DNA of 64,000 bases. It comes from Burkholderia cepacia ATCC 25416 (GTDB lineage Bacteria > Pseudomonadota > Gammaproteobacteria > Burkholderiales > Burkholderiaceae). The stretch's first letter is position 1. Each line of letters begins with the position of its first letter. The stretch covers positions 248,001 through 312,000 of the forward strand of contig NZ_CP012982.1 in assembly GCF_001411495.1 (NCBI RefSeq). Reading direction: 5' to 3'. Shown piece after piece: positions 18,596 to 27,497 of the stretch. Both the position numbers and the translations under genes were made by a program. The notes beneath the pieces were generated by a model, which worked only from the letters and a program-made list of their open reading frames with translations, did no database searches and was not told where the DNA came from.

Positions 18596-19432
18596 ATGCT
18601 GAAGCGCCAGTGGTTTTCGCTCGTGCTGCTGACGGTTTGCCTGCTCGGACAACGCGCGTCGGCCCAGTCCACGCTCGAACTCGACACCGACGGCACGGCC
18701 CGCACCCTCACCCGGCAGACGCTGCTCGCACGCCCCGACGCGACGGACATCCGTGTGCCGCGCGACATCGCGTACGGCCGGCCGATGACGTTCCGCGCGG
18801 TGCCGTTCGCCGCGCTGCTCGGCGACACGCCGCTGCCCGCCGACGGCGTGCTCGAAACGCGCGCCGCCGACGGCTTCGCCGCGCAACTGCCACTGGATCT
18901 CGTGCGCCGCCGCGCGCCGGCCGGCGCCGTTCCGTGGCTCGCGATCGAGGACCCGGCCCATCCATGGCCGAAGCTGCCCGGCAAGCAGGTCAGCGCGGGG
19001 CCGTTCTATCTGGTGTGGCTCGGGCCGGACGCCGCGTCGGTGCGCGGCGAGCAGTGGCCGTACCAGATCGTGCGCGTCACGATCGAATCGTCGCCGCTCG
19101 CGCGCTGGCCGTCGCTTGCCGTGGATGCCGCGTTGCCTGCCGACGATCCGGCCCGTGCGGGGCAGCACCTGTTCGTCACGCAATGCCTCGCATGCCACCG
19201 GCTCGACGGCGCGGGCAGCAGCCATGCCGGCCCCGACCTGAACACGCCGATGAACCCGGTCGACTACTTCCAGCCGGCCGCGCTGCGCCGCTACATCCGC
19301 AACCCGGCATCGGTGCGCGACTGGCCGGGCCGCGTCATGCCGGCGTTTCCGCCCGACCAGCTGAGCGACCGGGAACTCGAACAGATCGTCGCGTATCTCG
19401 CGTATATGGCGCGGCGCAAGGCCGCTCGATAA
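18596..19432 (+). CDS. Periplasmic monohaem cytochrome c
   Basis: A 278-residue exported protein. A signal peptide ends near residue 24 (RASAQ). Residues 25-170 resemble the oxidoreductase/molybdopterin-binding-like fold that precedes cytochrome domains in some periplasmic redox proteins (VPRDIAYGRPMTFRAVPF). The C-terminal cytochrome c domain has the haem site Cys197-x-x-Cys200-His201 and a likely axial Met248 (GRVMPAF). It would pass electrons in the periplasm; no partner oxidase or dehydrogenase is nearby. The next gene starts 29 bases later. Confidence 0.85.
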   Translation: MLKRQWFSLVLLTVCLLGQRASAQSTLELDTDGTARTLTRQTLLARPDATDIRVPRDIAYGRPMTFRAVPFAALLGDTPLPADGVLETRAADGFAAQLPLDLVRRRAPAGAVPWLAIEDPAHPWPKLPGKQVSAGPFYLVWLGPDAASVRGEQWPYQIVRVTIESSPLARWPSLAVDAALPADDPARAGQHLFVTQCLACHRLDGAGSSHAGPDLNTPMNPVDYFQPAALRRYIRNPASVRDWPGRVMPAFPPDQLSDRELEQIVAYLAYMARRKAAR

Positions 19433-19461
19433 CGCGCGGCCCGATTGCACGAGGAACGTTG

Positions 19462-19944
19462 ATGACTTCAGGCGACACGCTGTTCACCATCGCATCGATC
19501 GACGCCGCGCAGACGCACCCGCTCCGGGCAGCGATCCTGCTGAACGGCGACCTGAACGCCTGCGAACTGGCTGGCGACCATGCGCCGACGACGCTGCATG
19601 TCGGCGTGCGCGACGACAGGTCGAACATCGTGGCGGTCGCCTCGCTCTGCGAGGAGCCGCGCGATGACGATCCGGCACGGCCCGCGTGGCGGCTTCGCGG
19701 AATGGCCGTTCATCCTGCCGTGCGCGGCATGGGCTACGGGCGCGTGCTGGTGCAGGTTTGCGTGCGGCATGCGCAAGCGCACGGGGCCGCGCTCGTGTGG
19801 TGTACGGCACGCGAAGTGGCGTACCGGTTCTATGAAAAGCTCGGGTTTGCGGCCGATGGAGCCTTGGTCACGATGCCGGGGCGCACCGATACTGCGTTTT
19901 ACGTGATGCGCCGATACATCGATCGGCATTCGCCGGCGGCCTGA
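19462..19944 (+). CDS. GNAT-family N-acetyltransferase
   Basis: A 160-residue acetyltransferase. The acetyl-CoA-binding motif A is seen as RLRGMAVHPAVRGMGYGRVLVQ, and motif B as WCTAREVAYRFYEKLGF near the C-terminus. A GAGG site precedes the ATG at 19462. The cofactor is acetyl-CoA by family; the acceptor is unknown. It may be co-transcribed with the cytochrome c gene, with no obvious functional link. Confidence 0.85.
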   Translation: MTSGDTLFTIASIDAAQTHPLRAAILLNGDLNACELAGDHAPTTLHVGVRDDRSNIVAVASLCEEPRDDDPARPAWRLRGMAVHPAVRGMGYGRVLVQVCVRHAQAHGAALVWCTAREVAYRFYEKLGFAADGALVTMPGRTDTAFYVMRRYIDRHSPAA

Positions 19945-20031
19945 CGCGAATTTCGTGTTCGCGGCGCCAGGCCGAAACCGGCGCGGCCCGGCGCACACCC
20001 TGCCGCCGGGCCGCTGCCGTCACGCTCGGGC

Positions 20032-21297
20032 TCAGGCCTCTTGCGCGCTCCGCAACACCGCACGCAACAGCACATCCGCCCCCGCCGCCGCCCACTCGGG
20101 CGTAATCGCTTCGGCCTCGTTGTGGCTCAGCCCGTCGACGCACGGCACGAAGATCATCCCGGTCGGCGCAACGCGCGCGACATAACACGCGTCATGACCC
20201 GCGCCGGACACGATGTCCATGTGCGACAGCCCGAGCGCCCGTGCCGCGTCACGCACCGCGTCGATGCAGCGCGGCGCGAACGGGATCGGCGCATACGTGA
20301 AAATCTGCTCGATCTGCGCACCGAGGCCCGTTTCATCGGCCACACGCGCAAGTTCGGCACGCAGCGCCGCGTCCAGTTCGTCGAGCACCGCATCGTCCGG
20401 ATGACGAAACTCGACCGTGAAGAAGCAGCCGCCCGGCACCGTGTTGCGCGAGTTCGGCCGCGCCTCGATCATTCCGACCGTCGCGCGTGCGTCCGGCGCG
20501 TAACGGCGGCCGAGCACCTCGATGAACGAGATCATCCGCGCGGCGCCGACCAGCGCATCACGGCGGACCTCCATCGGCGTCGTGCCCGCGTGCGCGTCGA
20601 CGCCGGTGAGCGTCACTTCGTACCAGCGCTGCCCCTGCCCGCCCGTCACGACGCCGATCGTCTTGCCGGCCCGTTCGAGAATCGGGCCCTGCTCGATATG
20701 CAGTTCATACGCCGCGTGCACCGGATAGCCGCCGACGGGCTCGGTGCCCGCGTAGCCGATCCGCGCCAGTTCCTCGCCGATCGTCCTGCCCGCGCCGTCG
20801 GTGCGCGACAGCCCGTATTCGAGCGTATAGACACCCGAGAACACGCCGGCCGACACCATCGCCGGCGCAAAACGCGAGCCTTCCTCGTTGGTCCAGATCA
20901 CGACGTCGATCGGGCGCTCGGTCTCGACGCCCGCGTCGTTCAGCGCGCGCACGACCTCGAGCCCGCCGAGCACGCCGTAGATGCCGTCGTAGCGGCCGCC
21001 CGTCGGCTGCGAATCGGCGTGCGAGCCCGTCATGACCGGCGCGGCGTCGGGATTGCGCCCCGGGCGGCGTGCGAACACGTTGCCCATCCGGTCCACGCGC
21101 ACCGTGCAGCCGGCGTCCTGCGCCCATTGCACGAACAGGTCGCGCGACTCGCGATCGAGGTCGGTCAGCGCAAGACGGCAGACGCCGCCCTTCGGCGTCG
21201 CGCCGATCTGCGCCATCCGCTCGAGCGACGCCCACAGGCGATCGCCGTCGACGCGCGGCGCGCTCACGATATCCACGCTGCCATGATCGTCACGCAT
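20032..21297 (-). CDS. atcC: Zn-dependent amidase, probable N-carbamoyl-L-cysteine amidohydrolase
   Basis: A 421-residue member of the M20-type carbamoylase/hydantoinase amidase family. Metal and substrate motifs are GSHADSQPTGGRYDG, WTNEEGSRFAP, ELHIEQGPILE, GVDAHAGTTPME and SGAGHDACYVA. The family removes a carbamoyl group from N-carbamoyl amino acids. The upstream gene encodes an ATC hydrolase and the two reading frames overlap by 8 bases, which fits the Pseudomonas route ATC to N-carbamoyl-L-cysteine to L-cysteine; AtcC does the second step. Allantoate or ureidopropionate hydrolase are the alternatives without that neighbour. Confidence 0.8.
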   Translation of the reverse strand: MRDDHGSVDIVSAPRVDGDRLWASLERMAQIGATPKGGVCRLALTDLDRESRDLFVQWAQDAGCTVRVDRMGNVFARRPGRNPDAAPVMTGSHADSQPTGGRYDGIYGVLGGLEVVRALNDAGVETERPIDVVIWTNEEGSRFAPAMVSAGVFSGVYTLEYGLSRTDGAGRTIGEELARIGYAGTEPVGGYPVHAAYELHIEQGPILERAGKTIGVVTGGQGQRWYEVTLTGVDAHAGTTPMEVRRDALVGAARMISFIEVLGRRYAPDARATVGMIEARPNSRNTVPGGCFFTVEFRHPDDAVLDELDAALRAELARVADETGLGAQIEQIFTYAPIPFAPRCIDAVRDAARALGLSHMDIVSGAGHDACYVARVAPTGMIFVPCVDGLSHNEAEAITPEWAAAGADVLLRAVLRSAQEA

Positions 21298-21814
21298 CGC
21301 CGTTCTCCGGCGCGGATTGCAGTGCGTAACGGAAATCGCAACGCTTGCCGCCCTGCATGATCGTGCTCGTGCGCGTGAGCGCGATGTCCGGCGCATAACC
21401 CTGGATGAAATGGCTGTCGCGCGCGCAGCTCAGCAGATGCCCGATCTCGCCGAGCCCCATCGCGTGATACATCTCCGCGTAGCTGCAGCGATGCACGTCG
21501 TAGTCGTAGTGCGCGTCGTCCGCGCGCCGCACCTCGACGTCGAGCGCATCGTCCTTCTCCCACAGCACCTGCAGCGCGATGAACGACTTCACGCTCGTGC
21601 CGCCCGGCTCCTGTGCGGCGAACGTGCGGCCGGCGTCGACGGCCGCGCCGCGCACGGCTTCCGCGATCACGGCCTGTGCGCGCTCGGCGCCGAACTCGCG
21701 CTTCATGATCTCGTAGATCGGCTTGATGATTTCCGCTTCGATGCGGCGCCGCGCGAGGATCCCGAGGCGCGTGTCCTCGGGTGCGGCGGCGGATGTCTGG
21801 GTCGCTTCGGTCAT
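21290..21814 (-). CDS. atcB: L-2-amino-thiazoline-4-carboxylate (ATC) hydrolase family protein
   Basis: A 174-residue protein of the ATC hydrolase family. Its C-terminal core has the typical spaced Cys residues: Cys110 (HRCSYAEMY), Cys130 (LLSCARDSHF) and Cys159 (GGKRCDFRY), with the conserved LTRTSTIMQGG. In Pseudomonas such enzymes open the thiazoline ring of ATC to give N-carbamoyl-L-cysteine. It overlaps the downstream carbamoylase gene, so the two products are probably made together. Members of this family are also found outside cysteine metabolism, so the substrate is inferred from the pair. Confidence 0.78.
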   Translation of the reverse strand: MTEATQTSAAAPEDTRLGILARRRIEAEIIKPIYEIMKREFGAERAQAVIAEAVRGAAVDAGRTFAAQEPGGTSVKSFIALQVLWEKDDALDVEVRRADDAHYDYDVHRCSYAEMYHAMGLGEIGHLLSCARDSHFIQGYAPDIALTRTSTIMQGGKRCDFRYALQSAPENGDA

Positions 21815-21868
21815 GGGGATCGTCCGGGTCGTTTTATCGATGTGTCGCGCTGTGTTGCGCCGTGTTGT

Positions 21869-23035
21869 TTACTTGGTCGCGGTGCGCGAGCCGCCGAGCA
21901 CGTCGACGACGGTCCACTTGCCGCCGCGCACCTGGTAGATCGTGAAGGCCGGGTCCTTCAGGTTGCCTTCGCCGTCGAACGCGATCCGCCCCGTCACGCC
22001 GGGCCGGTCGATCGCACGCACCGCGGCGACCAGCTTCGCCGGCTGCGTCGTGCCGGCCTTCTGCGCGGCCGCGATCAGCGTGGCCGCCGCGTCGTACGCG
22101 AACGGCGCATGCAGTTCGATCGGCGCACGGAAGCGCGCCTGGTATTGCGTGTCGAATGCCTTGCCGCCCGGCATCCGGTCGAGCGGCAAGCCCGGTTCAA
22201 GCGCCGTCACGCCGTCGCCGTCCTTGCCCGCGAGCGACAGGAAGGTCTGGCTCACGAAGCCGCCCGCGCCGAGCAGCGGCGCGTTCACGCCGAGCTGGCG
22301 CATCCGGCGCGCGATCGGCGCCGCTTGTGCATCGAGGCCGCCGAAGAACACGAGATCCGCGCGCTTGCCCTTGATCGCGGTCAGCACGCCGCTGAAATCG
22401 GTCGTCTTGTCGTTCACGTACTGGCGATCGACGATCGCCCCGCCGTTCGCCTGCACGCCCTTGATGAACTGGTCGGCGAGCCCCGCGCCGAACGACGTGC
22501 GATCGTCGATCACCGCGATACGCTTCGCCTTCAGCGTCTTCACCGCATACGCGCCCGTGAAGTTGCCGCCCGCATCGTCGTGACCCATGATGCGGAACGC
22601 CGTCGCATAACCCTGCTGCGTGTATTGATGGCCGGTGGACGCCGGCGCGATCTGCGGGATGCCCGCGTCGCGGTAGACGCGCGATGCCGGCACGCTGCAG
22701 CCCGTGTTCCAGTGGCCGACGACGCCGATCACGTGCTGGTCGACGAGCTGCTGCGCGACCGCGACGGCCGTGCGCGGATCCGATTGATCGTCGGCCGCGA
22801 CGAGCTTGTAGACGACCGGCTTGCCGCCGATGGTCGGATGCTTCGCGTTCGCATCGTCGATCGCGAGTTGCGCGCCGTTCTGCAGGTCCTTGCCGATCCG
22901 CGCGGACGGGCCGGTGAGCGGCGCGGCGAGACCGATCAGGACCGTCTGCGGCGCGGATTGCGCGAAGGCGGGAACCGAGGCGACCAGAGCGGCCGCCGAG
23001 AATGCGAGGCTGGCGTGGAGGAAAGCGATTTTCAT
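21869..23035 (-). CDS. Periplasmic branched-chain-amino-acid-type ABC binding protein
   Basis: A 388-residue type-I periplasmic binding protein of the LivJ class. A signal peptide ends at about residue 27 (PAFAQSAPQ). The fold shows VLIGLAAPLTGPSARIGKDLQNG at the N-terminus and VVGHWNTGCSVPA in the first lobe. The ATG at 23035 gives the standard signal peptide; an upstream in-frame ATG at 23056 would add seven residues. No permease or ATPase genes follow, so it must work with a transporter encoded elsewhere. It lies 54 bases upstream of the ATC hydrolase gene and may capture ATC or a related compound. Confidence 0.85.
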   Translation of the reverse strand: MKIAFLHASLAFSAAALVASVPAFAQSAPQTVLIGLAAPLTGPSARIGKDLQNGAQLAIDDANAKHPTIGGKPVVYKLVAADDQSDPRTAVAVAQQLVDQHVIGVVGHWNTGCSVPASRVYRDAGIPQIAPASTGHQYTQQGYATAFRIMGHDDAGGNFTGAYAVKTLKAKRIAVIDDRTSFGAGLADQFIKGVQANGGAIVDRQYVNDKTTDFSGVLTAIKGKRADLVFFGGLDAQAAPIARRMRQLGVNAPLLGAGGFVSQTFLSLAGKDGDGVTALEPGLPLDRMPGGKAFDTQYQARFRAPIELHAPFAYDAAATLIAAAQKAGTTQPAKLVAAVRAIDRPGVTGRIAFDGEGNLKDPAFTIYQVRGGKWTVVDVLGGSRTATK

Positions 23036-23212
23036 GTGCGGGGATCGGTGGATCAAATCAAAACATGAAAAATATTAAATATTGAGCACCCAAACCCCAA
23101 ATACCCAATTGTTGGATGCTTATGCCGCTGGCGACACATTAACCTATATCACTGTAAATACAGGATATTTTTGTGTTGTCGCTTACCCTGATTTTTCGAT
23201 AAAATTCGACAC
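23036..23212. promoter_or_regulatory. Divergent promoter region of the ATC operon and its LysR gene
   Basis: A 177-base A/T-rich gap between divergent genes. Toward the LysR gene a -10-like TAAAAT lies at 23200-23205, only 7 bases before the ATG and without a ribosome site, which suggests a leaderless message. T-N11-A style LysR boxes are expected here, but none stands out above the A/T-rich background. Confidence 0.45.
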
Positions 23213-24109
23213 ATGAAAAATATCGAACAATTGCCGCACGATCCACCGCTGCGCGCGGTGCGTGCGTTCGAAGCCTTCGCGCGCCTCGGGTCGGTGACCG
23301 CCGCCGCGGGCGAGCTCGACATCACGCCGTCGGCGGTCAGCCATCAGCTGCAGCTGCTCGAGGCGTTCATCCAGACGCCGCTGACGGTGCGCGAGGGCCG
23401 GCTGCTCGCGCTCACCGACGAAGGCCGCGATTACTACCGCTCGATCAGCGCCGCGTTCTCGGTGCTGCGCAGCGCGACGCGCTTCGTGCGCGACCGCTCG
23501 TCGCTGCGGCAGATCACCGTCAGCCTGATTCCGTTGCTCGGCATCGGCTGGTTCATTCCGCGGCTGCATGCGTTCCTGGCCGACAACACGGACGTCGACG
23601 TCACCGTGTTGTACGCGCATCACCGCAACTACCGCAGCGATGCATCGGACCTGTCGATCCGCTTCGGCACCGGCGACTGGCCCGGCTATCGCTGCGAACG
23701 CCTGCTGCCGGGCGCGATGGTGCCGATGTGCAGCCCGTCGTTCCTGAAGCGCCACGGGCCGTTCCGCACGCCGGCCGATCTCGCGCGCGCGCCGCTCGTG
23801 CACGACGAGGATCGCAGCACGTGGGTCAACTGGCTGCAGGGCGCCGGGGTGCGGCATGTGTCGCACGCGGTGGGGCCGATGTTCGAGGACGGCCAGTTGA
23901 CGCTGAGCGCCGCGCGCGCGGATCTCGGCGCGGCATTGCTGCGCGCGCCGCTGGTCGAACGCGAACTGGCGAATGGCGCGCTCGTGAAACTGTTCGATCA
24001 CGCGCTCGACGACGGGCGCGATTACTACCTGTGCACGCGCGAGGACGCGGACATGCCGGACGGGGCGCGGCGGCTGGCGGAGTGGTTGAGGAAGATGGCG
24101 GGGATTTGA
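23213..24109 (+). CDS. LysR-family (GcvA-like) regulator of the ATC genes
   Basis: A 298-residue LysR regulator of the GcvA group: LRAVRAFEAFARLGSVTAAA starts the helix-turn-helix and SAVSHQLQLLEAF forms the recognition region (about 15-65). The effector domain covers about 95-290, with SIRFGTGDWPGY typical of GcvA-like proteins. It is transcribed away from the binding-protein/atcB/atcC operon and is the natural candidate to control it. No Shine-Dalgarno sequence precedes the ATG and a -10-like box sits 7 bases upstream. Confidence 0.9.
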   Translation: MKNIEQLPHDPPLRAVRAFEAFARLGSVTAAAGELDITPSAVSHQLQLLEAFIQTPLTVREGRLLALTDEGRDYYRSISAAFSVLRSATRFVRDRSSLRQITVSLIPLLGIGWFIPRLHAFLADNTDVDVTVLYAHHRNYRSDASDLSIRFGTGDWPGYRCERLLPGAMVPMCSPSFLKRHGPFRTPADLARAPLVHDEDRSTWVNWLQGAGVRHVSHAVGPMFEDGQLTLSAARADLGAALLRAPLVERELANGALVKLFDHALDDGRDYYLCTREDADMPDGARRLAEWLRKMAGI

Positions 24110-24164
24110 GCGGGGTACGCTGCGCCGATTCGCTTGCTACCGTCTTGCGGCCGAAAGATCTGGT

Positions 24165-24188
24165 ATATATGATATGCATATCATATAT
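24165..24188. promoter_or_regulatory. Perfect 24-bp palindromic operator of the VapBC pair
   Basis: A perfect 24-base palindrome centred between 24176 and 24177 and built on TATGATATG/CATATCATA. It ends 11 bases before the antitoxin ATG and overlaps the likely -10 region and the bases just before the GGAGG site (24190-24194). It is a textbook position for autorepression by a ribbon-helix-helix antitoxin complex. Confidence 0.75.
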
Positions 24189-24199
24189 CGGAGGCTATC

Positions 24200-24418
24200 A
24201 TGAGCCGAATTCTGGTCGATCTGTCGGACGGCCAACTCGACGAGTTGGCCGTCATCGTCGAGACTCAACATCGTCCCCGCGCCGCAATCATCCGCGACGC
24301 GATCGATGCCTATATTGCCTTGCACAAGCACCGGCTTGCCGACGACGTCTTCGGTCTCTGGAAAGATCGCAAGGTCGACGGGCTCACCTATCAGGAAGAA
24401 CTGCGCTCGGAATGGTAA
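24200..24418 (+). CDS. vapB: Ribbon-helix-helix antitoxin (VapB type)
   Basis: A 72-residue antitoxin. The N-terminal ribbon-helix-helix domain (MSRILVDLSDGQLDELAVI to about residue 45) binds the palindrome just upstream; the C-terminal part (LWKDRKVDGLTYQEEL) would fold onto the toxin. GGAGG lies 5 bases before the ATG. Its stop codon overlaps the start of the PIN toxin gene, the usual coupled order that keeps antitoxin in excess. Confidence 0.88.
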   Translation: MSRILVDLSDGQLDELAVIVETQHRPRAAIIRDAIDAYIALHKHRLADDVFGLWKDRKVDGLTYQEELRSEW

Positions 24419-24777
24419 AAGCTCTCTTCGATACCAACATCCTGATCGACTATCTGGGCGGCGTGGAATCCGCTCGTGCGGAACTGGGCCGCTACGACTA
24501 TCGGGCGATCAGCACGATCTCGTGGATGGAGGTCCTGGTCGGCACGTCCGCACAGGACGAGGCACCCATCCGCGCGTGGCTGTCGTCGTTCGATGTCATC
24601 GCACTGGACAGCCCGGTTGCGAATCGTGCCGTGACAATCCGCAAGGAACGCCGCATACGCCTTCCCGATGCAATCGTCTGGGCATCGGCACAAGTGAACG
24701 GTCTACTGCTCGTGTCGCGCAACACGAAGGACTTCCCTGCCACCGAACCCGGCGTTCGCGTGCCCTACAAGCTCTGA
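24412..24777 (+). CDS. vapC: PIN-domain ribonuclease toxin (VapC type)
   Basis: A 121-residue PIN-domain nuclease. The metal-binding acidic residues are in place: Asp7 (LFDTNIL), Glu40 (SWMEVLVG), Asp86 (RLPDAIV) and Asp107 (NTKDFPA). VapC toxins cleave specific tRNAs or rRNA and stop growth until bound by the antitoxin. The ATG at 24412 lies inside the end of the antitoxin gene (7-base overlap). The intact catalytic residues suggest an active toxin. Confidence 0.9.
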   Translation: MVKALFDTNILIDYLGGVESARAELGRYDYRAISTISWMEVLVGTSAQDEAPIRAWLSSFDVIALDSPVANRAVTIRKERRIRLPDAIVWASAQVNGLLLVSRNTKDFPATEPGVRVPYKL

Positions 24778-25115
24778 GTCAGCGCCAAGTCACCTCCGAG
24801 TCCGGAGCCCGTTGTATGCGCCGGAACTCGGCCCTCCCGCAGCACCTGATACGAACGCGCGAGACGACCATCCTGCGCACGCAATGTGCCAGCTACTCGC
24901 GCCGGCACATCACGCCAAACTGCCCCGCTGTCAACCCGCATTCATCGGCTATCCGCCCACCGCCTCACAAGCCCCCCCAAGCCCCACCCAATCAAGGGCC
25001 GGAAGCAGATAGAAATTCCCGATGCCCCGGATTGAAACAAGCAATTTCACAAGCTCAGGGTGAACCCGGATACTGGCAACACTCCACTCACCACTGAAGC
25101 AAAGGAACTCACCAG
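24778..25115. promoter_or_regulatory. Promoter region of ahpC
   Basis: A 338-base gap after the toxin gene. Apart from the OxyR-like site at 25009-25045, nothing codes here; the middle part (24900-25000) is C-rich and featureless. No intrinsic terminator for the toxin operon was found. Confidence 0.5.
25009..25045 (+). promoter_or_regulatory. OxyR-like binding site upstream of ahpC
   Basis: Four tetranucleotides with exact OxyR spacing: ATAG (25009-25012), 7 bases, CGAT (25020-25023), 7 bases, ATTG (25031-25034), 7 bases, CAAT (25042-25045). Against the E. coli consensus ATAG-N7-CTAT-N7-ATAG-N7-CTAT this scores 13 of 16 fixed positions. It ends 70 bases before the ahpC start. Confidence 0.65.
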
Positions 25116-25679
25116 ATGCCGATCATCAACACCCAAATCAAGCCGTTCAAGGCAACCGCTTACCACAACGGCGACTTCGTGCCCGTCTCGGAAGAGAACT
25201 TCAAGGGCAAGTGGTCCGTCGTCGTGTTCTACCCGGCCGACTTCACGTTCGTCTGCCCGACCGAGCTGGGCGACCTCGCCGACCGTTACGCGGAATTCCA
25301 GAAGCTGGGTGTCGAAATCTACGGCGTGTCGACCGACACGCACTTCACGCACAAGGCATGGCACGACACGTCGGACACGATCGGCAAGATCAAGTACCCG
25401 ATGATCGGCGACCCGACGCTCACGCTGTCGCGCAACTTCGACGTGCTGATCGAGGAAGAAGGGATGGCACTGCGCGGCACGTTCGTGATCAACCCGGAAG
25501 GCGAGATCAAGCTGTGCGAAATCCACGACAACGGCATCGGCCGCGACGCAGGCGAACTGCTGCGCAAGGTGCAGGCTGCGCAATACATCGCGGCGCACCC
25601 GGGTGAAGTGTGCCCGGCCAAGTGGACGCCGGGCGCGGAAACGCTGACCCCGTCGCTCGACCTGATCGGCAAGATCTGA
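25116..25679 (+). CDS. ahpC: AhpC, alkyl hydroperoxide reductase peroxiredoxin
   Basis: A 187-residue typical 2-Cys peroxiredoxin that reduces hydrogen peroxide, organic peroxides and peroxynitrite. The peroxidatic Cys47 sits in FTFVCPTE and the resolving Cys166 in GEVCPAKW; length and sequence closely match E. coli AhpC. It is regenerated by AhpF, encoded 125 bases downstream. The OxyR-like site upstream suggests peroxide induction. Confidence 0.97.
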   Translation: MPIINTQIKPFKATAYHNGDFVPVSEENFKGKWSVVVFYPADFTFVCPTELGDLADRYAEFQKLGVEIYGVSTDTHFTHKAWHDTSDTIGKIKYPMIGDPTLTLSRNFDVLIEEEGMALRGTFVINPEGEIKLCEIHDNGIGRDAGELLRKVQAAQYIAAHPGEVCPAKWTPGAETLTPSLDLIGKI

Positions 25680-25804
25680 CGATCGCTCCGCGCGCCTCGC
25701 ACGAGGCGCGCGAGACACACGAAGACGGGCCGCCGCATGCGGCCCGCGCCCTCCTCCGGCACGACGTGCCCGACCAGAATCATCAATACGGAATCCGAAA
25801 CGCC

Positions 25805-27403
25805 ATGCTCGACGCCAATCTCAAGAACCAACTGAAAGCGTACCTCGAAAAAATCACGCGCCCGATCGAACTCGTCGCCTCGCTCGACGACAGCGCGAAA
25901 TCGCAGGAACTGCTGGCGCTGCTGAACGAGATTGCGTCGCTGACGGATCGCGTGACCGTAGCCGAACGCCGCGACGACGCCGAGCGCAAGCCGTCGTTCT
26001 CGATCGGCGAGCCCGGCAAGCCGGCCGGCATCCGCTTCGCCGGCATCCCGATGGGCCATGAATTCACGTCGCTCGTGCTTGCGCTGCTGCAGACTGGCGG
26101 CCACCCGATCAAGCTCGACGACGACGTGATCGAACAGATCCGCGCGCTCGACGGCGACTATGCGTTCGAGACGTACTTCTCGCTGTCGTGCCAGAACTGC
26201 CCGGAAGTCGTGCAGGCGCTGAACGTGATGTCGCTGATCAACCCGCGCATCCGCCACGTCGCAATCGACGGCGCGCTGTTCCAGAATGAAGTCGAGTCGC
26301 GCCAGATCATGGCCGTGCCGACGATGTTCCTGAACGGCGCATCGTTCGGCCAGGGCCGCAGCAGCGTGAAGGAAATCCTCGCGAAGCTCGATACGGGTGC
26401 GAGCGAGCGTGCCGCGAAGTCGCTCGAGAACAAGCCGGTGTTCGATACGCTGATCGTCGGCGGCGGCCCGGCAGGCGCGGCCGCGGCCATCTACTCGGCG
26501 CGCAAGGGCATCGCGACGGGCGTCGTCGCCGAGCGTTTCGGCGGCCAGGTGCTCGACACGATGGCGATCGAGAACTTCGTGTCGGTGCAGGAAACCGAAG
26601 GGCCCAAGTTCGCGACCGCGCTCGAGCAGCACGTGAAGCAATACGACGTCGACATCATGGACGTGCAGCGCGCCGACGCGCTGATCCCGGGCGACGTGCA
26701 CCAGATCCGCCTCGCGAACGGCGCGGTGCTGAAGGCGAAGACGATCGTTCTCGCCACCGGCGCGCGCTGGCGCGAAATCAACGTGCCGGGCGAGCGCGAA
26801 TACCGCAATCGCGGTGTCGCGTACTGCCCGCACTGCGACGGCCCGCTGTTCAAGGGCAAGCGCGTCGCGGTGGTCGGCGGCGGCAACTCGGGCGTCGAGG
26901 CCGCGATCGACCTCGCCGGCATCGTGAAGGAAGTCACGCTGATCGAATACGGCGCGCAACTGCGCGCGGACGAAGTGCTGCAGCGCAAGCTGCGCAGCCT
27001 GCCGAACGTGACGATCGTCACGCAGGCGCAGACGACCGAACTGACCGGCGACGGCAGCAAGCTGAACGGGCTCGTCTACAAGGATCTGCGCTCGGGCGAA
27101 ACGCAGCGCATCGATCTCGAAGGCGTGTTCGTACAGATCGGCCTCGTGCCGAACACCGAATGGCTGAAAGGTACGGTCGAACTGTCGAAGCACGGCGAGA
27201 TCGTCGTCGATGCGCGCGGCGCGACGTCGGTGCCGGGCGTGTTCGCGGCCGGCGACGTGACGACGGTGCCGTTCAAGCAGATCGTGATCGCGGTGGGTGA
27301 AGGCGCGAAGGCATCGCTCGGCGCGTTCGACCACCTGATCCGGCAGGACGTTGCACCGGTTGCCGCCGCGCGACCGCAGGCCGAGGAAGCGGTTGCCGCG
27401 TAA
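25805..27403 (+). CDS. ahpF: AhpF, AhpC-reducing flavoprotein disulphide reductase
   Basis: A 532-residue NADH-dependent flavoenzyme that reduces AhpC. The N-terminal double-thioredoxin domain (1-200) carries Cys129-Cys132 (SCQNCPE); the thioredoxin-reductase part has the FAD motif [10 protein letters not shown] (near 215), the redox pair Cys341-Cys344 (AYCPHCDG) and a second GGGNSG nucleotide loop. It pairs with AhpC upstream. The ATG at 25805 gives the usual [10 protein letters not shown] start; no strong ribosome site is seen. Confidence 0.96.
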   Translation: MLDANLKNQLKAYLEKITRPIELVASLDDSAKSQELLALLNEIASLTDRVTVAERRDDAERKPSFSIGEPGKPAGIRFAGIPMGHEFTSLVLALLQTGGHPIKLDDDVIEQIRALDGDYAFETYFSLSCQNCPEVVQALNVMSLINPRIRHVAIDGALFQNEVESRQIMAVPTMFLNGASFGQGRSSVKEILAKLDTGASERAAKSLENKPVFDTLIVGGGPAGAAAAIYSARKGIATGVVAERFGGQVLDTMAIENFVSVQETEGPKFATALEQHVKQYDVDIMDVQRADALIPGDVHQIRLANGAVLKAKTIVLATGARWREINVPGEREYRNRGVAYCPHCDGPLFKGKRVAVVGGGNSGVEAAIDLAGIVKEVTLIEYGAQLRADEVLQRKLRSLPNVTIVTQAQTTELTGDGSKLNGLVYKDLRSGETQRIDLEGVFVQIGLVPNTEWLKGTVELSKHGEIVVDARGATSVPGVFAAGDVTTVPFKQIVIAVGEGAKASLGAFDHLIRQDVAPVAAARPQAEEAVAA

Positions 27404-27440
27404 CGCGCGTCGCACATCGGCGCAACAGTTTGTCTCTCTT

Positions 27441-27478
27441 GGCCCCGCATGCTTTGGTCGGCGTGCGGGGCCCTTTTT
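27441..27478 (+). terminator. Rho-independent terminator after ahpF
   Basis: Nine-base perfect stem (27441-27449 with 27464-27472), 14-base loop, then five T at 27474-27478, located 38 bases after the ahpF stop. It faces the plus strand and separates ahpCF from the convergent gene. Confidence 0.85.
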
Positions 27479-27497
27479 ATTCCAGGTGCGATCGCGG

